Notes under the pieces: generated by a model
The model's database searches: none
Seen by the model: the letters and a program-made list of their open reading frames with translations, nothing else
What the model was told of the DNA's origin: nothing
NCBI GenBank assembly: GCA_964247055.1
Contig: OZ176057.1
Location: 3,410,001 to 3,474,000 of the forward strand
Reading direction: 5' to 3'
DNA length: 64,000 nucleotides
Origin: Paragordius varius
Lineage: Eukaryota; Nematomorpha
Program-made: the position numbers and the translations under genes
Shown here: piece after piece, positions 1 through 41,600 of the stretch
Layout of the letters: every line of letters starts with the position of its first letter
Numbering within the stretch: position 1 is the stretch's first letter

Positions 1-70
1 TGTTTTTTCCATAAACTACTGCGAGCAAATCGCCCAAATATAGTGTAAAATAAGCAACCATTAAAATCAT
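1..70. repeat. Half of palindromic MITE family F
   Basis: The stretch ends with the motif AGCAACCATTAAAAT, preceded by ATAGTGTAAAATA. This matches the right half of the ~195-bp palindromes at 11579-11775 and 16531-16710. The left half lies beyond the window edge. Confidence 0.6.
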
Positions 71-529
71 ATTTTGATGTTTTAAATGTCATTAAATAAA
101 ATATATAAATTTTTATGATGCTATTACCCCTTCAACAATTTTTAAAATAAAATTTGCTATTGAGATTCGTAATCTCATCAATTCAGAAAAAAACTCTTTC
201 TATAATTATATCATAACTTAATATCTATTTTTGAAGATTTAGCATAATGTAATTTCGTATGTTTATGGAGGGGTTTAAAGTGTGAACATTTTTAAATAGA
301 ACAATACTAAAAAAAATCTAAAATATATTTTTCTTTATTCATTAAAAAACATATTTAAAACAGAGTAAATACTTCACCTCCCTTAAATATAAAGTTTAAA
401 CATTGTTTTTTCTTTCTTAGTAAAAAAATGACAAATTTTGTTGTAAATTTTTTTTTGAAATCTTGTGAAGTATTATACAAATCCTTAAAGTTGGAAAAAA
501 TATTTTTTTTTCATAATAAAAAAACATAC

Positions 530-1136
530 CATTTTATACGTTTCAGCCATGTGAGAAAGCCTTTCATTAACAGATTCATTTTCTTGTAGTCGTGATTCTA
601 ATTTATCAATCCTACGATATATATATGTAAGTGAGTAAAAATATATATTTATATTAAAAATATAAAATTATACGAAAGACAAAAAAAACGTAAAAACTAA
701 TAAAAACAAATATTTTTTCATTCCACCTAAATTTTTTGATATTTTTGTGATAAAAAATTGCGTAAAAAATGATATAATATGGTCCATTTTGCAAAACAAA
801 CCTATTAAAAATAAAACTTTAACAAAAACACCAAAAAAATTGTATTTGAGTAAAAAAAAACTTGTAAATATATTGTTGAGTTTGTTCGGCTTTTTCGCGT
901 TCAGAAGCGTGCATATAGCTACGATTTTGTGCTAAAAGTTCAGATATTTTGGCATCAGATTTAACCTCATTTTCACGTAATAAATCTTCCAACATACGGA
1001 TTCTGTAATGGGTATAGGGAAAAAATATATCTTACGCATATAAAAAGTGTGTGTGTTTTTTTTAGAAAAAAGTCAAACCAATTTAACGTAATCAAATATA
1101 GTTAATAGTATAAAATGAGGTGTTAAGGTATCAGGT

Positions 1137-1168
<32 letters not shown>

Positions 1169-2586
1169 CAGATTGTGTTAATAATAATATTATTTAATAT
1201 ATTCCATAATAAACTGTATTCATCTGTGAATTGCATAAGCGCGCTTTGAATATAAAAAAATCCTGGTAGTTGCAAAGAATTAAATTAAACATAAGAAATT
1301 TAATAAATCAAATGTACCATTTTTCACTCAAAAGCAAGATTTTATCAACCAAACGCAACATTTTTTATCCAAAAAACATTTTTTTCAACCAAATCCCAAA
1401 ATTTTGTAAGCAAACATAATATTTCAGTTGTCTTTGTTAATAAAAAAAAATACGTTTGAAAATTGTGGCGTTTGCTTAAAAATGTATGGTTGAAAATATG
1501 TAGCGTTTGATTGAAATAATGTTACTTTTTACTGAAAATGGTATATTAAATAAATTCCTCCTTCCCATAGTAATATAATGAGACCTGTGGTTATAAATTA
1601 TAATATATTCTTGCAATAGGCCTTTTTAAAAATTAATTCCATATTTTGCAAAAATACAAAGATTATTTTCAATAAATCATTTCCACCCTTGAACAATTCA
1701 AATTCACCCTCGAACAATTAAAATTCACTCTCGAACGATTCAAATTCACCCTAAAATAAATTATGTGTTTATTAAAATTAAAATAATGCAAATAATAAAA
1801 TAGGTCGTAAAAATATATTTCATATTAATGATGAGTAGTTATATTATCCTCAAAACACAATTTATTTTTAGGGTGAATATTTTAATTATAAATGGTATAT
1901 TATATATTATATTCAACATATATTATTCTCGCAATAATATAAAGACGCAAATTCATTTTATTTTCGAGCTAGTTTCAACACACTCACAAACCCAAAGCTT
2001 AAGAACTTATAAATTGAATGTTAGACGACATAGATAAAAAAATAATTTTAAGTAAGGCCTAAGCAATATCTATATATACACTCCAAAAAATTATTCACAA
2101 ATTTATACGCCCAACAACTTTAAAATTAGGGCCTTATTCAACAGCCACAGCATGAACTAATTAGTTTATAAACGGGCATAATTTTTTAAACAAAAAAAAA
2201 GTTGATTATATAAGATATTGAATATACAATTAACACCTTAAACTCTTTCCTAAACAATTTCAAATTCATTTATCTTACAACTAAACCATGTGTTTTAGAG
2301 CTATGGATCATCATTAAAATGAAATAGTTTTCTTTATCGCATAGGTTTAAACAAATCTTGTTTTTAACAATTTATAGTCAAAAACACACCACAATTATTT
2401 TAGGGTAAAGTTTAAATAGTTTTGTCGTCTACACATTAAAATTTGTGTATTTACTTTTCCTTAAGGATTGCATTATCCCGCTGTAAAATTTTATTGTCTC
2501 TCTCCAATTCTCCGGATTGGGTTCGTTCCACGCGTTCCAAATGATCATTTATATTTGTGATAATCTATACCAAAATTGATTGATTG

Positions 2587-2620
<34 letters not shown>

Positions 2621-3820
2621 ATTTGCAATTCAAATTTACCCTTGAACAATTCAAATTCACCGTCGAACAATTATATTCACCTTAAAATAAATCAAGTGTT
2701 TTTTAAGATTAAAAATTATTTTTATTTTTTTACTTTTATTAAGTAAAAAAAGATGAAAAGTAAAAAAATATAGGAGACTACAAAAAATGAATTCGTTAAG
2801 TTAGAAAATCCAAAGCAAATATACTATTTTTCATCATTTAAATTTTACAATACTTTTCCAAAATGTAATTATTTTAAAAAAACCAAATATAAAATTTAAA
2901 AAACTTTTTCTGTAAAATCAACCTTATTAAATTTTACAAAATTTTTCTATAAATTTGATTTTTTTTTAAAAAAAATCAAAGCTTAATTTAAAAAACTTTT
3001 TCTGTGAGATCGACCACCACATTTTCTTCACGAAGCTGAGATAATACGCTCCCATTATTATTGGAATACACATGATGATTATCATTATGAGGATTGGAAT
3101 GATTATCAGAATTTGAAAGTTCAAAATCTACCGAATTCATATCATCATATGCGTAATATTTTCGTCTATAATATTTAAGATGAAAAAATTTATATGGACT
3201 TTTTTATAATATAGTCTGGCGTTGAATTTGGTTGAAAAAGTGTTGAGTTTAATTGTATAAAATATATTTGTTAAAAAAAGACCAAATTATATACCTCGGT
3301 ATTGTTAATGATTTGTTAGGTAATAATCGACTGTTTTTCCTAATATAAAAAAATAAATAAATTTAAAAAATCAGGGATAAAAAAGGGTAAAAAATGGTTT
3401 TAAAGATCACTGTTGTTTTCGGTATCCGAGAGATCTTGTACGTTGGAATGATGATTCAGGTTTAGGGAAAAAGGATTTATTTGGGGTAGATGTACTAACC
3501 AATCGATTCTGGGGAGAAAAATCATGATTTTCCAAATTTTCAATTTCTTCATTCGTGTAATAAGTTTCATCGCCTTCGATATCTCCATTTGAGAATATTT
3601 CACTCATATCATTGGATACATAGGGGTTCGAAAAAGAATCTGCAGTTATAGCCTTCTAAACGCAAAAGATAATAAAATAGGAAATAAACTTTTTGATTAT
3701 TCATGGAGGAAGCAAATGTCGTTTTTCGTGGTGGAATGGGTGGAGAATCGCTGTTCATATTTTCCATGGGAATTATACTAACCACCAGGGCCGTGTTGTC
3801 AAACTGGTTGTTTTTATGAT
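530..3820 (-). CDS. Coiled-coil protein, Rab11-FIP class II-like (FIP3/FIP4/nuclear fallout), partial
   Basis: Exons read on the minus strand: 3820-3690, 3655-3411, 3339-3295, 3165-2997, 2564-2455, 1002-862 and 611-530. All have GT-AG borders and compatible phases, and the open frame continues past the left edge; the 5' exons were not found. The first exons are low-complexity, rich in Asn, Ser and Pro (SPPIPPRKTTF). From exon 2997 onward the chain is a heptad-like coiled coil (LERDNKILQRDN, IRMLEDLLRENE, EREKAEQTQQ, KLESRLQENESVNERL). The order and spacing of LE, EN and EREKA motifs resemble the coiled coil of human FIP3/FIP4. Those proteins bind Rab11 and Arf6 on recycling endosomes through a C-terminal domain that is not visible here. 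Introns are 34, 71, 129, 432, 1452 and 250 nt. The gene is confident; the family is an inference, and another endosomal or centrosomal coiled-coil protein remains possible. Confidence 0.6.
1139..1164. repeat. (TA)n microsatellite
   Basis: An uninterrupted TA dinucleotide run in the intron between the 2564-2455 and 1002-862 exons of the FIP-like gene. Confidence 0.9.
1262..1560. repeat. Imperfect palindrome (family I MITE-like)
   Basis: The left arm TAATAAATCAAATGTACCAT and the right arm AATGGTATATTAAATAAATT are inverted relative to each other. Arms also share CAACCAAACGCAAC-type motifs against GTTTGATTGAA and GTTTGCTTAA. A partial relative lies at about 17000-17110. No coding capacity seen. 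Confidence 0.5.
1682..1900. repeat. MITE family A copy (A1)
   Basis: Contains three subterminal repeats of the AACAATTCAAATTCACCC type, the AAATTATGTGTTT internal motif and the right tip AATTATAAATGGTATAT. The left tip is lost. Confidence 0.75.
2590..2750. repeat. (TA)n run and half of a MITE family A copy (A2)
   Basis: A TA run (2590-2616) leads straight into the family A tip TACCATTTGCAATTCAAAT at 2617 and three subterminal repeats. The copy fades after the TTTTTTAAGATTAAAAATT motif, so only the left half is kept. Confidence 0.7.
2880..2960 (-). repeat. Echo of an exon 3' edge (donor side) of the FIP-like gene
   Basis: AAAAAACTTTTTCTGTAAAA at 2899 repeats AAAAAACTTTTTCTGTGAGA at 2990, which spans the end of the exon at 2997 and its donor. 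The flanking AT-rich sequence is also partly repeated, at a period near 91 bp. Confidence 0.6.
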
Positions 3821-4207
3821 CTGCAAAATATCATATGTTATAAAATTTTTTACATTTAGGTTTTTATTTTCTGAGAGTAGTTTCGATTATACCAGAGGCA
3901 AGTTAGAGGAGAAAAAAGGTGGCTGATGCAACCCGCGCCATAGTTAAAAATAGCACTGTTTAAAAATTTGAGTTTTTTTACAAAATAGTTGTTTTTTAAA
4001 TAAAAATAATCATTTATTAATGAGCGGTCATAAACAGGGTATAATGATTATTAGTTTAAAATGTAAGGAGTTCTATGTAGGAGGAGAAGACAGCAAAATA
4101 CATTCACGCACCAGGCGCCAGAAATGCACCCCTCTGAATTATCTTAGCGTTTATCAGATGTATATAATATTATAATACGTTTAAAGTAATTTTATATATA
4201 AAATTAT

Positions 4208-5800
4208 GGGTGGGGTGATAAAAAAGTCGCACTTGACTTGTAAGCCAAGCGTGGCAAGTTGAGCAAGATTACTTAAGCCAGCAAGTGTACACTTGAAGAT
4301 TGGTGATAAAAAAAACACTTAAGTCAAGTCTTTTGCTTATGAATGTAACAGTTTTTTGCCACCCAATTCGAATTTTATGGAACTTTTTTTGATCATTTTC
4401 AGCTAAAATTTATGAAATAAGGCACAAAAATATAAACAATAAATACAATATGCATTTATTGAAGTTTTTCAAACTCACTGGCACGTATCTTATATAATAT
4501 AGAGTTTTCTAAATTGTGAGCCTGATAATAATTTTTAGATTGATGAAACCATTCGCTAAAACACTTTCCATTATTTTACCACACTACTTATTTTGTTTGG
4601 AGTTCAGTTGCAAATATAATGGGAAGATGTTTATACAATATAACAAAATTATTTTTAATTGATTATAAACATTACATTAGAAATAAATTTATGATGAAAT
4701 AAATTCTTTACATTGGTTAAAGTGAAGTTTTGCTTTTAATAAACGAAGATTTGAAATTTTACAAGATTAACACTTGGATACAACACACTCATTCTATTCC
4801 TTCGATTCAAATTGGGGTAGTTGGATACCCCAGGCCTGTTTGAAATCAAATGCTTTAAAAAGTATGGAGGGAATCAAAACCATGGCAAAATCTTGCACTT
4901 ATATAACATTAATAACCCGAAATATAAAAAAAATTATTTGAAAATACTTGATATTACTTATTTTGAGCTAAAACTGAGAGGTAAAAATTTAGTCAACGTG
5001 ACATGTGTGCAATGGTAAAATTGAAAAATAATACAAAATAAACCATTTTTTCTTTTTATATAAATGTTAGATGTAATTTAAATAAAAAATTAACTTTAAT
5101 TTTACCTTTAAAATTTAACGAAAACGATATTTTGCAAAAACTCTGTAAAATAAAAATGGCGTCGAAGTAGTTTGACATGGAACTTTTTTTCAAAACAAAA
5201 TTTATTTAGATATTTTGGCGTATTTTTATAATTTTTACAAGGATAGAAGCATAAATTTAATTTTGAGACCGTTTCCTTCAGTATTTTTTTTGAAAAATAC
5301 TAACATTAATTATGTCTGGGGTATTTAGATACCCGAATTTGAATCGAAGTGTTAATATTTAATTATTAATTTTAATAAATTTTCGACAATTCGATTTTAT
5401 TGTCACGGAATTGATATATTTAGCATATTTTTATGTGCCATGTTTTTAATATTAGCAGAGTTTTTCTATAAATTTATGAATGGATTAATTAGCCAAAATT
5501 TATCAAATTAAGAATTTATAGCATTAACAAAGGTTCAAATACATATAAAACCTAAATTTTGCACATAAATAGTTTCTAAAATAATTTTATCCATATTTTT
5601 AAATATGTCAAGTGTGCCCTACACCACACTTGCAAAATCTTTAAGTTTTACTTGAACATATGATTTTTTATCACCTCCTTATCAAGTTTTCTTGCTTGAC
5701 TTAAGTCGTGTAATGTTAAATTTTTTTTATCACATGAAAGCAAGCCATGACTTGAAAAACTTGCAAGTCAAATCAAAAAAATTTTTTTATCACCCGACCC
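4208..5800. mobile_element. DNA transposon remnant with GGGTGATAAAAAA inverted ends (family E)
   Basis: The left end GGGTGGGGTGATAAAAAAG and the right end, read on the minus strand as GGGTCGGGTGATAAAAAAA, form inverted ends. Inside both ends, CACTTGACTTG and CAAGTCAAG type motifs recur in both orientations (4233-4350 and 5608-5780). There is no transposase ORF. The middle is occupied by element D1 (4801-5348), so E is older. Its superfamily cannot be named from the ends alone. Confidence 0.6.
4801..5348. mobile_element. MITE family D copy (D1), nested in element E
   Basis: The inverted tips TTCGATTCAAAT and ATTTGAATCGAA are followed inward by GGGGTAGTTGGATACCCCAG and its imperfect counterpart. 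A second, oppositely oriented copy lies at 9223-9722. The 65-codon ORF at 4821 is an accident of the tip, not a gene. Confidence 0.75.
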
Positions 5801-7095
5801 TATATATGACTTTATGATAATTAATAATACAGATACATGTATTGTGAGGCAATGAAAAGGGGGTTAAATTGTGATGAAAAATACGTATATGATTGTCATG
5901 ACAGAGATAACTCGCGATTTAGCAATATTTTGTATTAATTTTTTAGAAAAATATATTTGAGATATCATTTATAAACAAAAAAGTAAAATTAACATATAAT
6001 AACCTTTATATTTAAAAAACTTGATATGAATTAATTTATTAAATCCAAGCTAAAAATTAGAAAAGTTGACATTTGTTTAGATATAATTATGCAAAATCAA
6101 ACACCTCTCCTAATTTACATTATGTTCCTGTAGTTTTATTAAAAATTACTTTAATAGCTTTAAAATTGAATAAAGAGGATATTTGTAAAATTTTGTAAGA
6201 ACGAAATGGGGTCCAGATAGTTTGATATGGGGTTTATGGCTAAACTAAAAAATTTATTTATTTTAAAAAATTAGTACGGAACCAAAACTTCTATTGGAAT
6301 TTCTGCTAGCAGTTATAACTAATTACCGCAAAAATCTAAGGGTTGAACAAAACATTTGTTAAGAAAAATTTTATTTGATGCGAAATTGCACATACAAAAT
6401 TTTATGGCGTAGATCAGACATTTTGTTTTCTGCCCAATACGCGAAAAATTTGAGATTCTCCCACATCTAAAATTATAAATTTTATATATTCTTTATTAAA
6501 TGTATTTATATTAACCTAGAAGTGTGTTTTTATAAATAATCGTTTTTTATATGAAAGGTCGCTATAAAACTGGTAGTAATATCTCATATCAATCGCCCAA
6601 AACAATATTTTAAAAATTGTTATAAACCTATCCATCAAAATATAAATAAGTGAATATTCTTTTGGTAACACTGTCTTTGCGTTGTTTTGAAAAATTTTTG
6701 ATATCGAAATCACCTTATTCTTCGCAAAATCTAGGAAGCGTTTTTTCTACGAATCACTTTTACAATGGATAATATTTGGAAATATCAAAACCCACATTTC
6801 AAAATCAATATTTATTGCAATATTATTTTGTTTTTAGATCTATTATTTTATTTAATGATATCGCTCTCCAAAAAAATTTATTTTATATAATTTGCGTTTA
6901 TTTTAAATTTTGGAGATCGATTCTGTTACAAAAAAGCAAAAATTTTTAGGTTACTCTTAAGGTTTTTTTTAAAAATTTAATTTCATTGAAATTGTCTAAC
7001 ATGAATATTTTCCTCGTGTTCAAACCATTTGAGCATATGGGCGTTTACCAACCAACAGCAAGATAACATTTCGGTTCAAAAATTCAAATTAGAAA
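5801..7095. other. Intergenic region upstream of SRCAP-like gene
   Basis: AT-rich spacer between the minus-strand FIP-like gene and the plus-strand SRCAP-like gene. A degraded D-like fragment lies near 6095-6260 (GTAAAATTTTGTAAGAACGA, GTTTGATATGG). The promoter of the SRCAP-like gene should lie in the last few hundred bases. I see no clear TATA or initiator element that could be told apart from the AT-rich background. Confidence 0.5.
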
Positions 7096-36001
<28,906 letters not shown>

Positions 36002-36155
36002 ATGATATTACTTTTTTTCAAATAACATATAAAGGTTTTAGATTGTTACCAGATATATTTGTTTCATGTTTCATGTGATAAGTTTTTGTTCCCGAGATGA
36101 AATATTTATATATGTATATATTGGAAGAATTATATTGAAACCTTTATGCATTTGT

Positions 36156-36165
36156 AATAAATAAA
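36156..36165 (+). terminator. Polyadenylation signal of the SRCAP-like gene
   Basis: Two overlapping AATAAA hexamers (36156-36161 and 36160-36165), about 155 nt after the stop codon. Confidence 0.55.
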
Positions 36166-36689
36166 TTATTATATCTGGAATGGGATGTATTTATTAAAAT
36201 AACTAAGGAGTTGCAGATAAAATGACCAATTATATCGTATTTTGCGTACGATAAATTAATTTTATTAAGTATGATGCCACCCATATACATTATATTCGGT
36301 TAACAATCCATTACCTTTTGTGGTAGTTTTATATCTAGAAGCGATTTAAAATTTAACTATCTTAAATTAAGAGATTAACCCGAATTCAAAAATATGCTTT
36401 CTTTAGCCTTTTAATCGCATTATACAATATATTTAAAGAAATCTAAAATCGTGAAAAAATATTCTCAAACTTTTTGCCGCTATTTTTTATATAAATTTTT
36501 TTATGCCATTGCAGGAAATTAAGCGATATTATGGTTAGATGTAAATAATTAACTTTAATTATCTTTGTTACATTTTCCGGAAAACCTTGATATATTTCGA
36601 TTTTAATATCAATTGTTCGTTTCAATGGTGGTTTGGAGCTCTCTCAATTCGTAACTCGCAGTCACAAAGCTAAAAATTATTGACTTTTT

Positions 36690-37980
36690 TTATCTAATGC
36701 ATAAGAACAATGCTTTATAAATAAATTTATAAAATATATTCAAAGCTGTAGCTTATTTATAGAATTGGGCTCTGCGATTTAAAACTATCCCAAAGGGTAA
36801 AGACAAAAATGTGAAAGGTAATGAAATCTTTATATACATAGTTCACAAATAAATATCTTGATGAAATGTATCTTTTCTGCTAGGCAGTAAGTCAGTATCT
36901 GGCTTTTTTGATTTTAAGGCTTACGGGTAATCTAAAAAAAGTTAATTACGCTTTTGTGGTTGACAAAATTTGCGCTTTGTTATATTTAGTGAAAATTAAT
37001 GTTTAAATTATAACTATATAGTCATAATCTACATATAAAAAACAAAAAAATATTTTTATAAAATAATTATTTGTATTATGTGGGCTCCGAAAGTCCTAAA
37101 TTTTTTCGCTCTCCCAAAATGGACTTTTCTCTTAAAATAAACGCGAAATGAGTAAATTTCTTGGCAAATATATTATATGTTAAGTTCAAACATCAAAAAT
37201 GTTTGTTCTGAAACAATGTATATTTTGCTTGTAAAAATAATTATAATAAAATTTTAATCGACTTTTATGGTTTAAAGCATAGTAACAGTAAGTGTATAAG
37301 GATATTCTAAAACCACATTTTCTATGGAATTCCAGCATGTTTCGATGAAAACAATCCTTAGTCATCAAGTTTTTTCCAAATTTTAATTGTGTTTTTCCAT
37401 AAAAAATGATCAAAATTTTTAAGTAAACGAACCTTTACTTTGAAGCGATAGAAATGTACATTTATTTGTTTATGTAAAGAGAAGCGACGCATTTTGCAAG
37501 GTTGTAATAATATTTTTGCTAGTTTATATGTATTTTAGTTATATTTTTGAAATAAAGTATTTAGCTTTCAGTACAAAATTAATCTGCGCATATTTTGCCA
37601 TTTGTTTGGTAACCGTTACCACAAAATCAATAACTTTCCTTAACAGACTTATATGGGAAAAACATTAAGAAAATGCTTTTTTTATCGGATCAGGATATTT
37701 TTACCCCCTGATTTTGCACAGTGTAATGAGGCTATTATGGTATCCGAAATAATTATTTCGATCGAAGAGTTAAATGATGCTTTTAGATATGGATCAATTT
37801 AACATAAAAATGCAATAAGGTCCAAAGACAAAAGTATAAACTATATACATTTATTATATTTTTTCCCTCTCTACGGGACATAAGTTATGTTGGACTTCCA
37901 TTACAAGCTAATAGAAGTTAAAACTAAATGGTAAAATTAAGCGCTACTATTGAATATTAAAAATTATTGGAAATATCGCT
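36690..37980. repeat. Inverted-repeat element family G copy (G1), intergenic
   Basis: AAGTTAATTACGCTTTTGTG (36940) pairs with CACAAAATCAATAACTTTCC (37620) in inverted orientation. The motif CGCTCTCCCAAAATGGAC and the end motif CCCCCTGATTTTGCA also occur in the copy at 62440-63560. No ORF of interest. This and plain AT-rich sequence fill the 2.35 kb between the SRCAP-like and CapZ genes. Confidence 0.6.
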
Positions 37981-38353
37981 ACATTTTTTATTAGGGATGA
38001 AACCGAAGAAGTAAACTTTATACATTATACGTAATTTTACATTTATAAGCTATTAAATTAAAATGGTAAATCGAATTACAACGATAGTTAATTAACACTT
38101 TATTTCATATAAGTCCGGCATTGCCTGGGTAATTTTTTTTAATATAGTAAATTAAAGTATAACATATAGAGAGGTTACGCTCATCCTAAAGCCATCAAGA
38201 ATTTTCGCAACTACAATAAAAATTAATGATGCACACCTAAATCTCCAATAAATATAATTAGTTTTAACGCGTTTTTGCTTATTAATATTTTTTCAATTTT
38301 CACAATACATACGCAAAAATGCATGCGTAAAATTTAGTTACACTCCCAATAGA

Positions 38354-38663
38354 ATGTCAACCAATACAGAAAAAGTTTAATTCTTATCTTTTTATTTTTA
38401 GCTTAAAATCGCCACAGATTTTCTTTTACAAGCTCCTCCTGGAGAATTTGATGAAGTTTTTAACGGTACGAATAATTTATCATCTCAAATGAATATCATA
38501 TATTTATATTCTAATATTTACTTTGTAGATGTTAGAATTTTGGTAGATAATGATGATATATTTGGTGATAGCATTATCAAGTATTTATTTAACTATATTT
38601 AGAGTTATATCAAAATATAACATGGAACATTTTGTTCCTTGTACCATTGACGATAAACATAAT
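38354..38663 (+). CDS. CapZ alpha exons 1-4 with 27-, 63- and 22-nt introns
   Basis: The first 21-nt exon encodes MSTNTEK and is followed by a 27-nt intron (38375-38401). The third intron (38581-38602) is only 22 nt, GTATTTATTT...ATATTTAG. Without splicing it puts an in-frame TAG between IFGDSII and SKYNMEHF. With splicing, the residue count between the NDxR and YNM landmarks equals that of human CAPZA1. This is strong evidence that the intron is real. Confidence 0.9.
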
Positions 38664-41600
38664 GTAAGTAAATGAAATGTATTTAACATTACTAAAAGCA
38701 AATTATTATTATAAGTTATAAAAATATATAATATTAATTTTAGATTTTACTTTTATATCACAACAATTTTAGGAGTAAATATGGTTTGGTTACAGTTTTT
38801 TTTATCTTTAACAATTTGACTTTTCAATTTGTCATTTTAATTTTAGTTTTATTACAGTAATATAGTTTCATCTATAATACCCTTAAATTTGAATAATGCC
38901 TATTAGACCCTATTAAACACTAAATTTTTACAAATATAAATATTATATTTTTTGCTATGGATGTTTATTTAAAAGAAAAAAAAAGATTAAAAATATATAA
39001 AATTGGTTCAGGACTTGTAACGTTCCCTTGTCAATACAAAATATTTAGCAGATTTTAAAATTAGAAACGTAATAATACATAAAAAATTATTAAACTTTTA
39101 TTTTTTTGTTGTTAATGTAATTTTATTTTAAATTTCGAAATATATTTATAATATTTTAAACATCACTCGTTTTTTACATACATTTACCTACCTTATCAGT
39201 GCCTAATCACAGTTTATGGGGAACTTGGACCTGGGAAATATTATGATCCCTGTAGCAAACAAATTTTCACCTTTGATCATTTGAAACGAAAAATGGTCGC
39301 AGGATCTTTGACAGATAAGCATGCCAATTTCATTGACACTAACAGCGGAAAAAGTGAAGAAAAAACGAGGGTAGCTCTTGAAAAAGCGTTTACCATCTAC
39401 AGTAAAGAACATTACCCAAACGGAACATTTTCCGTCTACAATTTGGCCCAAAACGCAGTAATTGCTAAATTATGAAAAAAAAACCGATTTTAAATTTACC
39501 ATGAGTTTTTAGGTTATGTTAAATCTTTAGATAAGTTTCAGAGCAAAAATATTTAAGGAATAAATTTATGGATTAATGTTAGGGTGTCCAACGCGCGACT
39601 CAAAATTTCGAAATTCCATAATTAGCAAAAATATCTTTTCACAAATTTTGGTAAAACGGATATTTTTTAACCAATTTTATAAGCCTATATAATTGGCCAA
39701 AATCAAGAAAATGATGTTGAATTAATTTTACATGCGCTTATCTGTAAATATTTATAATTAATGTCCATATATACATTTGAAAAGCCGCCCGCCATATTTT
39801 TTCAGATAAAACTGCGGCTTGCAAAAACATTTATGAGGGACACTTTGGTTGGTTGGTTTTTCCTAAGTCGTAAACGACTTTTTGGATATAGTTTTAACTA
39901 TTTCTTTCCATTTTTTTCTATCTTTAACCGCTATATTGAGCTCTTTCAGTGTCATTTTGGTCTCTTCTTTTATCATATCCAACCACCTCATCGGTGGTCG
40001 GCCTCGTTTCCTTTGCCCTTCTACCTTCCCAAACATTGTATCTTTCTCCAGAGAATTCGATCGCATGACATGACCAAAATATGTTAACTTTCTTTTTAGA
40101 ATTATCTCCATGATGTTTGTTTTAGGTTTTATTTCTGTAGTTAGACTTTCATTCTTAATTTTATCCTTCCAGGTGTATCCTAGCATCCTACGCCAGCAGC
40201 TCCTTTCAAAAGCCATGAGCCTTTCTTTGTCCCTTTTTTTGAGGGTCCAACTCTCACATCCATATGTGGTGACCGGGAGAACGAAACAGTAGAGTAATCT
40301 TTTTTTGGTTTCAACTCCTACGCTTTTGTTTTTCCAAATCTTTATTAATTTGGTCATCGCTTCTCTACCCAATCCTATTCTCTTTCTGATGTCAGGAGTT
40401 GAAGACCCATCCTCTGAAATTATTGCGCCCAAAAACGTTAACTGTTTAACTATTTCTATTTCTACTCCTTCTATTATAATTGTAGGCTTTTTTCCTGTAC
40501 ATAATATTTTGGTTTTGTTAGGATTAAGCCTAAGACCATACCTCAAACTTTCCTTTCGAATCACTTCAATCAATTCCTTCAAATCATTTGCACTTTCAGC
40601 TATAAGAGTGGTATCGTCTGCAAACCTTAAATTATTGATTGTTCTCCCTCCTATTCTTACTCCAATATTTTTACCATCCAACTTCCTCATTATCATTTCT
40701 GTGCACATATTGAACAGATAAGGGGATAAGCAACACCCTTGTCTGACTCCTTTCAAGATTGGTATTTCGTCTGTGTCCCCCGCTGGTGTTCTAATAATCG
40801 CTCTTTGTTTTACATACAGAGAGCTAATCAATCTTATTAAGTGAGACGATACCCCTACTAACTTTAATGTTTCCCACAAGGAGTCATAGTTAATTGAATC
40901 GAATGCTTGTCTGTAATCAATAAAACACATGTATAATTTTTTCTGGAACTCTTTTGATGTTTCCATTATCCTTCTCATGTTTGAGATATGGTCTCTTGTG
41001 CTTTTTCCCTTCATAAATCCAGCTTGATTTTCTGGTATTTCTGTCTGTATGATACTGTGCATTCTGTTTTGTATTACTTTTAGTAAGACCTTACTAGCGT
41101 GGCTAATAAGAGATATGTTCCGATAATTCTCGCATTGGAGTACATCTCCTTTTTTATATATTGGGAGATATACAGATGATGCCCAATCGTTTGGCCACTC
41201 ACATGTTTCCCACACCTTTTGACATAGCTGGTGTAACTTTTCAACGGGAATAACTTTTATGAACTCTATTGGGATATTGTCTAATCCCGTCGCTTTGTTG
41301 TTAGGAATTTGTTTTAAGGCTAATTCAACCTCCTCTCTTAATATATCTGGATCACGTTCTTCTTCTTTTAATTGCAACACCTTTGTTTGAGGAGCCTGAT
41401 AGAGTTTTTGGGTGTATTCCTTCCATCTTTCTCGTACTTCTGTTTGTTTGCACAATATGGTGCCATTCTCTTTTTTAATCTTTTGTGATGATATAAAAGG
41501 TTTATGAGTCATTTGCTTCAGTTTCTGGAACATTGGTTGCATTAATCCTTTTTTGTTATTTAATTCCACTTCCAGACATTGTTTATTAAGAAAATCTTCG

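Noticed and set aside
747-935. 62-aa plus-strand ORF
   Set aside because: Runs antisense across a coiled-coil exon of the FIP-like gene; no other support.
3900-4140. GC-richer patches on the minus strand as further 5' exons or promoter of the FIP-like gene
   Set aside because: Short open stretches exist (around 4112-4135), but none joins the exon at 3820 in a way that I can support over chance.
4821-5018. 65-aa ORF beginning MDTPGLFEIKC
   Set aside because: Lies fully inside MITE D1; the second D copy does not keep the frame.
40305-40721. Plus-strand ORFs inside the LINE (for example at 39761, 40305 and 41631)
   Set aside because: Shadows of the intact minus-strand LINE ORF, hydrophobic by base composition alone.
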